Shown here piece after piece: positions 34,044 to 41,172 of a stretch of 42,722 nucleotides of DNA. The translations under genes and the position numbers were made by a program. This DNA comes from Halomonas cerina (lineage in GTDB: Bacteria; Pseudomonadota; Gammaproteobacteria; Pseudomonadales; Halomonadaceae), in the NCBI RefSeq assembly GCF_014192215.1, contig NZ_JACHXP010000026.1:1-42722 (forward strand). The letters are read 5' to 3'. A model generated the notes under the pieces. That model did no database searches. It saw nothing but the letters and a program-made list of their open reading frames with translations, and was not told the origin of the DNA. Every line of letters starts with the position of its first letter. The stretch's first letter is position 1.

Positions 34044-34985
34044 ATGCAAAAACGCAAGCTGGGCCGCTCCGATATCGAGATCGCACCGCTGGTCTTCGGC
34101 GGCAACGTTTTTGGCTGGACCACCGATGAACAGCGTTCCTTCGCCCTGCTCGATCGCTTTATCGAGCGCGGCTTCAATGCCATCGACACCGCCGATGTCT
34201 ATGCGGCCTGGGCGCCGGAGCTCGGCGGCGGTGAATCGGAAACGGTACTGGGTCAATGGCTGGCCCGACGCGGACGGCGCGACGACATCGTGCTGATGAG
34301 CAAGGTCGGCATGTGGGAACCGCACAAGGGCCTCTCGGCGGCCAACATCGAGGCCGCCGTCGAGGATTCCCTGAAACGCCTGCGCACCGACTACCTGGAC
34401 GTCTACTTCGCGCATATCGACGACCAGGACGTGCCACTGGAGGAAACCCTCGGGGCCTTCGCCCGACTCATCGAGGCCGGCAAGGTGCGCGCCATCGGCG
34501 CCTCCAACTACTCCGCCGAGCGGCTGCGTAAAGCCCTGTCGGTCTCCCAGGAACAGGGGCTGCCCCGCTACGAGCTGATCCAGCCGCTCTATAACCTCTA
34601 TGACCGTGACGACTTCGAGGCCGAGCTGGCCAGCGTCGCCCAGGAGCATGCGCTCGGGGTGGTGAGCTATTTTTCCCTGGCCAGCGGCTTTCTGACCGGC
34701 AAGTATTCAAGGCTCGAGGACCTGGAAGGCAACGCCCGCGCCGACTTTCTCAAGGGCTACTTCGACGAGCGGGGGCAGGCAATTCTGAGCGAGCTGCTGG
34801 CGGTCTCCAACGAGCTTGGTGCCAAATCCGCCCAGGTGGCCCTAGCCTGGCTGCTAAGCCGCCCCGCGGTCACCGCCCCCATCGCCAGCGCTACCAGCAC
34901 GCCTCAGCTCGATGAGGTGCTGGATTCGGTGAACCTGACGCTGCCTGACGGGGCCCTTGCTCGGCTGGACGCCGCCGGTCGGTAG
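34044..34985 (+). CDS. aldo/keto reductase
   Basis: A 313-residue NADPH-dependent aldo/keto reductase barrel. The catalytic tetrad is visible as D48, Y53, K87 and H124 (DTADVY, SKVGMWE, YFAHIDDQD). The cofactor end contains SYFSLASGFLTGKYS and LAWLLSRPAVTAPIASATST. It resembles the YajO/YhdN-type general stress reductases. The start at 34044 (MQKRKLGRSDIEIAPLVFGG) is the family start; the open frame reaches 33771 without homology. Substrate unknown; aldehydes from nearby aromatic metabolism are possible but unsupported. Confidence 0.88.
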   Translation: MQKRKLGRSDIEIAPLVFGGNVFGWTTDEQRSFALLDRFIERGFNAIDTADVYAAWAPELGGGESETVLGQWLARRGRRDDIVLMSKVGMWEPHKGLSAANIEAAVEDSLKRLRTDYLDVYFAHIDDQDVPLEETLGAFARLIEAGKVRAIGASNYSAERLRKALSVSQEQGLPRYELIQPLYNLYDRDDFEAELASVAQEHALGVVSYFSLASGFLTGKYSRLEDLEGNARADFLKGYFDERGQAILSELLAVSNELGAKSAQVALAWLLSRPAVTAPIASATSTPQLDEVLDSVNLTLPDGALARLDAAGR

Positions 34986-35009
34986 TGGCGGATACTCTTA
35001 CGGCACGTG

Positions 35010-35045
35010 TGGAAGGCCCCTGCGGCCCCGGGAAGGGGGCTTCCA
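35010..35045. terminator. terminator between aldo/keto reductase and LysR gene
   Basis: TGGAAGGCCCC (35010-35020) pairs with GGGGGCTTCCA (35035-35045) with one internal mismatch. It lies between convergent gene ends at 34985 and 35060. Confidence 0.7.
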
Positions 35046-35059
35046 TGGTCCCGCCGTCG

Positions 35060-35980
35060 TCACCCCCTGGCGACACCTGACTCCGTGCCGTCCCCGAACA
35101 CCTCGTCGATCAGGCCAATCAGGTTGTGCAGCGCCGGCGAGTCGTTGATCGACCGCCAGGCCATCCATAGCGGCATGTCGCAGGCCTCAAGCTCCGGCAG
35201 GTCCACGAAGTGGATGCCGGGCATGGGATAAGCGCTGCTGGCCGAGGGGACGATGGCGATCCCCAGTCCTGCCGCCACCATGCTCAGGATGGTGATATTG
35301 TCGGCGCCGTATTGCACTACCCGCGGCGCGAAGTTCAGCCGCGCGAAATGCGCCATCACCCGGTCGTAGTAGACCGGTGAGACGCTGCGAAAGCCCCACA
35401 CGAAGTCGGCATCGCTCAGCTCGCTCAGGCGGTTCGGTGGCTCTGTCGCCCACGGCGAGGCGTCAGGCACGGCCAGCATCAGGTGGTCGTGCTGCAGCAG
35501 GCGGGTCTCGAGGCCGGGCTGTTCGGCACTGTCCAGGTAGAGGATACCGGCCTCCAGGCTGCCCTCCCGCAGCCGCTCCAGCTGGGGGCCCGAAAGCAGC
35601 GGGAAGACCTCGAAGGCGACCCTGGCATAGCGATCGCGATAGTGCCTGAGCAGCGCCGCCACTTCCGGCACCCAAAGGTGGGTCACCGTCACCCCCAGGC
35701 TGACCTTGCCGATCAGCCCCTGGCCTAGCGCCGAGAGTCGCGTCCTGATCTGGGTGCGCCTGTCGAGCAGCTGGACGGCCTCATCGTAGAGCGCCTTGCC
35801 GGCCACCGTCAGGCTGACCCCGCGGGCATGACGCTCCAGCAGTCGGGTGCCCAGGTTCTCCTCCAATAGTCGAATCTGCCGGGTCAGCGCCGGCTGGGCG
35901 ACGTGAACCCGGCGGCTGGCCGCGGAGATGGAACCGGTCTCCGCAACGGCAATGAAATAGCTGAGCTGGCGGAATTCCAC
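35060..35980 (-). CDS. LysR-family regulator of the symporter-hydrolase operon
   Basis: A 306-residue LysR-type regulator. The helix-turn-helix is MEFRQLSYFIAVAETGSISA, then ASRRVHVAQPALTRQIRLLE (residues 1-60), and the effector domain starts near 92 (GKVSLGVTVTHLWVPEVAAL). It belongs to the CynR/NAC-like branch. It diverges from the DUF3311-symporter-M20 operon and so probably controls it. The effector would be the imported compound or its hydrolysis product. Confidence 0.85.
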   Translation of the reverse strand: MEFRQLSYFIAVAETGSISAASRRVHVAQPALTRQIRLLEENLGTRLLERHARGVSLTVAGKALYDEAVQLLDRRTQIRTRLSALGQGLIGKVSLGVTVTHLWVPEVAALLRHYRDRYARVAFEVFPLLSGPQLERLREGSLEAGILYLDSAEQPGLETRLLQHDHLMLAVPDASPWATEPPNRLSELSDADFVWGFRSVSPVYYDRVMAHFARLNFAPRVVQYGADNITILSMVAAGLGIAIVPSASSAYPMPGIHFVDLPELEACDMPLWMAWRSINDSPALHNLIGLIDEVFGDGTESGVARG

Positions 35981-36005
35981 GGGCCCTCTCGTCTCATTCA
36001 GGGGT

Positions 36006-36075
36006 AGGTATCTACCTTAGCCATATCATCACGGCATGTCAGCAATGCCAAACCTATATTTTTTCTATCGAAAAA
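36006..36075. promoter_or_regulatory. inverted repeats in the LysR / DUF3311 divergent region
   Basis: AGGTA-TC-TACCT (36006-36017) and TTTTTC-TATC-GAAAAA (36060-36075) lie in the 157-nt gap. Either may be a LysR-type binding site; the first is close to the LysR start. By eye only. Confidence 0.4.
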
Positions 36076-36137
36076 GGCATTTCATAGTGTCGGGACAACC
36101 CATAACAAGTCTCGCCTCGGCGAGCTGGACGATCCCC

Positions 36138-36350
36138 ATGAACAAGACCTATCACCTGCTGACGGCGTTACACTTTGCAGTGTGCACCCTGGCCATGATC
36201 TGGCCCGGCGCCCTGATCGCCAACCGTATCGAACCCACCGTGCTGGGCCTGCCCTTCCTGTTCTTCTGGTACGCCCTGTGGATGCTGGTGCTCTTCGCCG
36301 GCATGTGGGTCGCCTTCGTCGTCCGTCACGGAGGTGGCCGCCATGAGTGA
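36138..36350 (+). CDS. small membrane protein, DUF3311 family
   Basis: A 70-residue protein with two membrane helices, about residues 5-25 (HLLTALHFAVCTLAMIWPGA) and 35-60 (LGLPFLFFWYALWMLVLFAG). DUF3311 proteins are commonly encoded directly before sodium:solute symporters and are thought to be accessory subunits. MNKTYH at 36138 is chosen because upstream in-frame residues (from 36036) are not membrane-like. The stop overlaps the symporter start by 8 nt, implying coupled translation. Confidence 0.78.
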   Translation: MNKTYHLLTALHFAVCTLAMIWPGALIANRIEPTVLGLPFLFFWYALWMLVLFAGMWVAFVVRHGGGRHE

Positions 36351-37803
36351 TTCCGTGATTATCGTTGGCATTACGCTCGTCTACCTGACGATGGTGCTGG
36401 TAGTAGGCCTGCGCGCCCGCGGCCAGTCGAGCTCCAGCCTGGAAGGTTACGTGGCTGGCGGCCGCCACGTGGGCGTGGTGATCCTGTTCTTTATCCTCGG
36501 GGCCGAGATCTTCTCCGCCTTCGCCTTCCTCGGCACCCCCGGCTGGGCCTACCAGCACGGGGCGCCGGCCTTCTATATCCTCGCCTACCTGTCGCTGGTA
36601 CCGATCACCATCTGGGCGTTAGGCCCGCGAGTGGCGAAGCTGGGTCGCGAGCGTGGCTACCTGACCCAGGGCGACATGATCGCCGATCATTACCGCAGCA
36701 AGCCGCTGGGCATGCTGGCCGGCCTCATCGGCGTGGTCGCCCTGGTGCCCTACCTGACCATCCAGATCGCCGGCGCCGGCCTGCTGTTCCAGGCCGCGAC
36801 CGACGGCATGGTGCCCTTCTGGCTGGGTGGCCTGCTGGCCTTCGTGGTGGTGGCCGCCTACGTATTCTGCAGCGGCCTGAGCGGCATCGGCTGGACCAAC
36901 CTGGTGCAGGGCCTGATGATGATCGTCATCGCCTGGTTCCTGGGGCTGGCCATCTCCGAGCGCCTCTATGGCGGCGTGGGGGAGATGTTCACCCAGCTCC
37001 AGCAGGCGGCGCCGGAGTACCTGACCATGCCCGGGGCTACCGGCATGAACTGGGGCTACTTCAGCACCGCGGTGCTGGTCAGCGCCTTCGGCGGCGCCAT
37101 GTGGCCGCATCTATTCATGAAGTTCTACTCGGCGGATAGCGGCAAGACCCTGCGCAAGGTCAGCGTCTTCTACCCCCTCTACGCCTACCTGCTGGTGCCG
37201 CTGCTGTTCATCGGCTTCGCCGGCATCCTGGCCTTCGCCGATACGCCGCTGGAGCGTGCCGACACGGTGCTGCTGAAGATGGTGATGGACGTGGCCAACT
37301 TCTCGCCCTGGGTGATCGGCCTGATGCTCTCCGGCGCCCTGGCGGCGGCCATGTCCACCGGGGCCAACCTCGCCCATACCGCCGCCATCGTGCTGGTGCG
37401 CGACGTGATGGGCCCCACCGTGATGAAGGACGCCAGCGAGAAGACCACGGTCAGCGTGACGCGCTGGAGCGTACTGGGACTGTCGCTGGCGGCCTACCTG
37501 ATCGCGCTGCTCAACCCCGGCTCGCTGGTCATGATCCTGCTCACCGCCTACGGGGTGATCATCCAGCTGTTCCCGATGGTGATCGGCGCGCTGTTCCTGC
37601 CGCAGCTGCGCCGCGCCAGTGTGATGGCGGGTGCGCTGATCGGCAGCCTGGCCTTCCTGCTGATGGAGTTCGTGTGGAGCTCGCCGCTGGGCTGGCACGC
37701 CGGCGTCTGGGCCATGCTGCTCAACGTGGTGGCGGTCGCCGTCTGGCAGCGCCTGGTCAGCGCCACGCAAGACAGCCAGCCCCGGATCCGTAACAGCCAC
37801 TAA
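36343..37803 (+). CDS. sodium:solute symporter (SSS family)
   Basis: A 486-residue membrane protein of the SSS family, about 13 helices. Typical segments are SLEGYVAGGRHVGVVILFFI, EIFSAFAFLGTPGWAYQHGA, FCSGLSGIGWTNLVQGLMMI, GGAMWPHLFMKFYSADSGKT and LMLSGALAAAMSTGANLAHT, the last in the Na+-binding helix region. GGAGG lies 8 nt before the ATG at 36343; an ATG at 36334 is less well placed. It resembles monocarboxylate (MctP-like) or pantothenate-type carriers. An M20 hydrolase follows after 18 nt, so the cargo may be an N-acyl amino acid or similar. Confidence 0.9.
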   Translation: MSDSVIIVGITLVYLTMVLVVGLRARGQSSSSLEGYVAGGRHVGVVILFFILGAEIFSAFAFLGTPGWAYQHGAPAFYILAYLSLVPITIWALGPRVAKLGRERGYLTQGDMIADHYRSKPLGMLAGLIGVVALVPYLTIQIAGAGLLFQAATDGMVPFWLGGLLAFVVVAAYVFCSGLSGIGWTNLVQGLMMIVIAWFLGLAISERLYGGVGEMFTQLQQAAPEYLTMPGATGMNWGYFSTAVLVSAFGGAMWPHLFMKFYSADSGKTLRKVSVFYPLYAYLLVPLLFIGFAGILAFADTPLERADTVLLKMVMDVANFSPWVIGLMLSGALAAAMSTGANLAHTAAIVLVRDVMGPTVMKDASEKTTVSVTRWSVLGLSLAAYLIALLNPGSLVMILLTAYGVIIQLFPMVIGALFLPQLRRASVMAGALIGSLAFLLMEFVWSSPLGWHAGVWAMLLNVVAVAVWQRLVSATQDSQPRIRNSH

Positions 37804-37821
37804 GCCTCGGGAGAGACCCAG

Positions 37822-39135
37822 ATGACGACGCAAACCGACACGTCCGACCTCAAGAGCATCGATCTCAAGGACGCCATCGGCGCCCAGGTGGAGGCGACCC
37901 TCGAGGAGGTTCAGGCGCTGTACCGCCAGATTCACCAGCATCCCGAGCTGCCCTTCGAGGAGCACGAGACCAGCCAGCGACTCGCCACGGCCTTAGAGAC
38001 CCTGGGCTATGAGGTGATCCGCGGCGTGGGCGGCACCGGCGTGGTGGCCCTGCTGCGTAACGGCGAGGGCCCCACGGTGATGCTGCGTGGCGACATGGAT
38101 GCCCTGCCGATCAAGGAGGACACCGGCCTGGACTTCGCCAGCACGCGCACGGCACAGACCGAGAGCGGGCAGGTGCCGCTGATGCACGCCTGCGGCCATG
38201 ACCTGCACAGCAGCTGTGTGGTGGGGGCCGCCGCCGTGATGGCAGGGCTGAAAGAACGCTGGTCCGGCACCCTGATGCTGATCTGTCAGCCCGCCGAGGA
38301 GATCTTTGGCGGCGCCAAGGCCATGCTGGACGATGGCCTCTACGAACGCTTCGCCCGACCGGATGTCATCCTTGGCCAACACAACATGCCGGCCCTGGCC
38401 GGCACCATCGGGCACCGCGCCGGCAGTGCCATGGCCGCCTGCACTAACCTGGCGGTGACGATCCACGGGGCCGGCGGTCACGGCTCCATGCCGGCCCAGA
38501 CGGTGGACCCGGTGGTCATCGCCGCCCATGTGGTCACCCGCCTGCAGACCATCGTCTCCCGCGAGGTGCCGCCGGAGGAGACCGTGGTGGTCACCGTCGG
38601 CAAGCTGCATGCCGGCACCCAGGCCAACATCATTCCCCATTCCGCCGAGCTCGAGATCAATATCCGCAGCTTCGACAACGCCCTGCACCGCCAAGTGGTG
38701 GAGGCCATCGAGCGCATCATTCGCGCCGAGTGCGAGGCCGGGCGCTCGCCCCACCCCCCGGAGTTCCGCGTGCTCAACGAGACCCTCGCCCTGCACAATG
38801 ACCCGGCGACGGTCGAGCGGGTGCGCCAGGCCCACGGCGCGCACTTCGGCGAGGCCAACCTCTACGCCATGCCGCGTCTCAACGGCAGCGAGGACTTCCC
38901 GTTCTTCGGCAGCGCCGAGGACGGCGGCTTCGGTGGCGAGGACATCCCCTATGTCTACTGGTTCATCGGCGCCACCCCCGCGGAGCGCTGGCAGGCCACC
39001 CCGGGCCAGGGCGTCGCGGAGAAGATGCGTCACCTGGAGATGCCCCACTCGCCGTACTACTTCCCGGGCAACGCGGTAACGCTGCGTACCGGCATCGAGG
39101 CCATGGCCGCCGGGGCACTCGCCTACCTGGGCTAG
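37822..39135 (+). CDS. cytoplasmic M20 amidohydrolase (hippurate hydrolase-like)
   Basis: A 437-residue M20D-type amidohydrolase without signal peptide. Metal and catalytic motifs are RGDMDALPIKED, HACGHDLHSSC, CQPAEEIFGGA, the dimer-domain GAGGHGSMPAQTVDP and the final H in MPHSPYYF. The group hydrolyses hippurate, indole-acetyl-amino acids and similar N-acyl amino acids. It is cytoplasmic and co-transcribed with a symporter, so it likely splits an imported conjugate. A second M20 enzyme at 10719-12032 is exported. GGGAGAG precedes the start. Confidence 0.88.
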   Translation: MTTQTDTSDLKSIDLKDAIGAQVEATLEEVQALYRQIHQHPELPFEEHETSQRLATALETLGYEVIRGVGGTGVVALLRNGEGPTVMLRGDMDALPIKEDTGLDFASTRTAQTESGQVPLMHACGHDLHSSCVVGAAAVMAGLKERWSGTLMLICQPAEEIFGGAKAMLDDGLYERFARPDVILGQHNMPALAGTIGHRAGSAMAACTNLAVTIHGAGGHGSMPAQTVDPVVIAAHVVTRLQTIVSREVPPEETVVVTVGKLHAGTQANIIPHSAELEINIRSFDNALHRQVVEAIERIIRAECEAGRSPHPPEFRVLNETLALHNDPATVERVRQAHGAHFGEANLYAMPRLNGSEDFPFFGSAEDGGFGGEDIPYVYWFIGATPAERWQATPGQGVAEKMRHLEMPHSPYYFPGNAVTLRTGIEAMAAGALAYLG

Positions 39136-39171
39136 TCTCTACCGGACACCGACATCCCCCAGCACGGGAGA

Positions 39172-39200
39172 GGGGACGGCACCCACGGGATGCCGGCCCC
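39172..39200. terminator. terminator between the M20 gene and gcvT
   Basis: GGGGACGGCA (39172-39181) and TGCCGGCCCC (39191-39200) pair with one mismatch around a 9-nt loop, between convergent genes ending at 39135 and 39213. Confidence 0.65.
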
Positions 39201-39212
39201 GTTCATGGGTGC

Positions 39213-40328
39213 CTACTTGCCGCGGTAGTAGCCCGGGGTGACGAAGGGTGTCTTGCTCACCACCATGGGCAGGCGCTTGCCGCGCACCTCGGCATAGACG
39301 GTGGTGCCGGGCTCGGCCAAGGCAATGGGCACATACCCCATGGCCACCGGCTTGCCCACCGTGGGGCCGAAGCCGCCGGAGGTCACCTGGCCGATGGCGT
39401 TGCCCTCGGCGTCGAACAGCTCGGTGCCTTCGCGCACCGGCGCCCGGCCCTCGCCGAGCAGGCCGACCCGCTTGCGGCTGTGGTCCTTGGCCTCGACCTG
39501 ATGGAGAATCTTGTCGGCGCCGGGGAAGCCGCCCGGACGCTCTCCACCGTTACGGCGCGGCTTGCCGATGGCCCAGATCAGCCCGCCTTCGATCGGCGTG
39601 GTATCGGTGTCGAGGTCATGGCCGTAGAGGCACAGCCCGGCCTCCAGGCGCAGAGAGTCCCGGGCCCCCAGGCCGATAGCTTCTACTTCCGACTCGGCCA
39701 GCAGGCGGCGCGCCAGGGCCTCGCTCTGCTCGGCCGGCACCGAGATCTCGAAACCGTCCTCGCCGGTGTAGCCGCTGCGGCTGATCCACACCGGAATGCC
39801 GTCGATCTCGAAATGACCATGCTGCATGAAGACCAGCTCGCCGGCTTCGGGGCAGAGACGCGCCATGACCTCGGCGGTGGCCGGGCCCTGCAGGGCCAAC
39901 AGGCCACGGTCCAGCTCCTCCACCGTGTAGCCCTCGGGCAGGTGCTGGCGCAGATGGGCGATGTCCTGCACCTTGCAGGCGGCATTGACCACCAGATAGA
40001 GGTGATCCCCGTTATTGACCACCATCAGATCGTCGAGGATGCCCCCCTCGTCGCTGGTGAACAACGCATAGCGCTGCATGCCCACCGGCAGACCGACGAG
40101 ATCGGCGGGCACCAGGGTCTCCAGCGCCTCGGCGGGATTCGGCCCATGCAGCAGCAGCTGCCCCATATGGGAGACATCGAACAGGCCGCTGGCGGCGCGC
40201 GTGTGCTCATGCTCCTTCTTGACGCCCAGAGGGTACTGGACGGGCATCTCGTAGCCGGCAAAGGGCACCATCTTGGCCCCCAGCTCGACATGCAGGTCAT
40301 ACAGGGGGGTTCGCTTCGGGTCGCTCAT
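39213..40328 (-). CDS. gcvT: glycine cleavage system T protein (aminomethyltransferase)
   Basis: A 371-residue T protein that transfers the aminomethyl carbon from lipoyl-H protein to tetrahydrofolate, releasing ammonia. Features are TPLYDLHVELGAKMVPFAGY, EHEHTRAASGLFDVSHMGQL, GGILDDLMVVN, LALQGPATAEVM, SRSGYTGEDGFEISVP, LGARDSLRLEAGLCLYGHDL and the C-terminal barrel GYVPIALAEPGTTVYAEVRG. Length is normal. It is on the opposite strand from gcvH-gcvP across 360 nt, unlike the single gcvTHP operon of E. coli. Confidence 0.95.
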   Translation of the reverse strand: MSDPKRTPLYDLHVELGAKMVPFAGYEMPVQYPLGVKKEHEHTRAASGLFDVSHMGQLLLHGPNPAEALETLVPADLVGLPVGMQRYALFTSDEGGILDDLMVVNNGDHLYLVVNAACKVQDIAHLRQHLPEGYTVEELDRGLLALQGPATAEVMARLCPEAGELVFMQHGHFEIDGIPVWISRSGYTGEDGFEISVPAEQSEALARRLLAESEVEAIGLGARDSLRLEAGLCLYGHDLDTDTTPIEGGLIWAIGKPRRNGGERPGGFPGADKILHQVEAKDHSRKRVGLLGEGRAPVREGTELFDAEGNAIGQVTSGGFGPTVGKPVAMGYVPIALAEPGTTVYAEVRGKRLPMVVSKTPFVTPGYYRGK

Positions 40329-40425
40329 GGGGTCGCCTCGGGTTGACGAAGAAAAGGGAAGTGCGCCGACACCGCCATGCCACTGGCGGGCGGATAGCGC
40401 TCGCTGTGCGCCCAGACTAGACGAA

Positions 40426-40441
40426 GTTTCTTAAAAGAAAC
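40426..40441. promoter_or_regulatory. perfect palindrome upstream of gcvT
   Basis: GTTTCTT-AA-AAGAAAC lies 98 nt upstream of the gcvT start in an A/T-rich divergent region. A 10-bp palindrome TAAGATCTTA follows at 40549-40558. Both are candidate regulator sites for the gcv genes. Confidence 0.45.
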
Positions 40442-40669
40442 AATAGCCGTCTTCCTGAAACATAGCCTATCGACTGCCCCGTCACAGCGAGCAGCACCTG
40501 CATGCCCGCTGAAACCCTTATAACTGTTTGATATGCAATGAGAAGAGATAAGATCTTACACGCTTTTGCCTTGTATATTCTTTTTATTTATTTATTAAGT
40601 CGGAAAATTTACTTCTAAATGGTTGGCGACACGCTCTCGCTACCCTAGGATCAACCTGTCGAAAATAAA

Positions 40670-40683
40670 TTTCCTATAGGAAA
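40670..40683. promoter_or_regulatory. palindrome containing the gcvH ribosome binding site
   Basis: TTTCCTATAGGAAA is a perfect 14-bp palindrome ending 5 nt before the gcvH ATG. It includes the AGGA ribosome binding site in its right arm. A repressor binding here, or pairing of the arms in mRNA, would affect translation. The role is inferred. Confidence 0.45.
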
Positions 40684-40688
40684 CACAC

Positions 40689-41081
40689 ATGAGTTCAATC
40701 CCCGCCAACCGGCGCTACGCGGAAAGTCACGAGTGGGTCCTCGATAACGGCGACGGCACCGTGACCGTCGGCATCTCCGACCATGCCCAGCAGGCGCTGG
40801 GCGACGTGGTCTTCGTCGAGCTGCCCGAGGTCGGCAGCCACCTCGACAAGGGCGACGAGTTCGGGGTGGTCGAGTCGGTGAAGGCGGCGTCCGACCTCTA
40901 CGCGCCGCTGGCCGGCGAGGTCACCGCGGTCAACGAGGCCCTCGAGGACGCCCCGGAGACCGTCAACGAATCGCCCTACGAGGACGGCTGGCTGATGACG
41001 CTGCGCCTCGACGATGCCGGCGCCCTGGACACCCTGCTCGACGCCGAGGCCTACCGCGCCATCGCCGACGCCGACGACTGA
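40689..41081 (+). CDS. gcvH: glycine cleavage system H protein
   Basis: A 130-residue lipoyl carrier. The lipoylated lysine is K65 in [20 protein letters not shown]. Other family stretches are [10 protein letters not shown] at the start, [20 protein letters not shown] and [13 protein letters not shown]. It shuttles the aminomethyl group between GcvP and GcvT and is very acidic, as expected for a halophile. AGGAAA precedes the start within a palindrome. It is followed by gcvP after 91 nt that include a hairpin. Confidence 0.95.
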   Translation: MSSIPANRRYAESHEWVLDNGDGTVTVGISDHAQQALGDVVFVELPEVGSHLDKGDEFGVVESVKAASDLYAPLAGEVTAVNEALEDAPETVNESPYEDGWLMTLRLDDAGALDTLLDAEAYRAIADADD

Positions 41082-41091
41082 CCCACCCCTT

Positions 41092-41111
41092 GCCCCCGGC
41101 CGACCGGGGGC
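41092..41111. terminator. hairpin between gcvH and gcvP
   Basis: GCCCCCGG-CCGA-CCGGGGGC is a perfect 8-bp hairpin 10 nt after the gcvH stop, without a following T-tract. It may partly terminate or stabilise the gcvH message, giving more H than P protein. Confidence 0.5.
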
Positions 41112-41172
41112 GACCCGTCCCTTACCCGGGCCCGCGCCCGTCTCCTGCTGGTTACACGATCCAAGGTGCCCC

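Larger units (their letters stand above)
40329..40688. other. A/T-rich divergent region between gcvT and gcvH
   Basis: No gene. Base composition drops sharply, with runs such as TATATTCTTTTTATTTATTT near 40575-40595, and three palindromes (40426, 40549, 40670). TTGCCT/TATATT-like promoter elements are near 40566-40580. I looked for the conserved parts of a glycine riboswitch and did not find them. Confidence 0.5.

Noticed and set aside
40329..40688. Glycine riboswitch in front of gcvT or gcvH
   Set aside because: None of the conserved aptamer core segments was recognised on either strand; the region is A/T-rich with simple palindromes instead.
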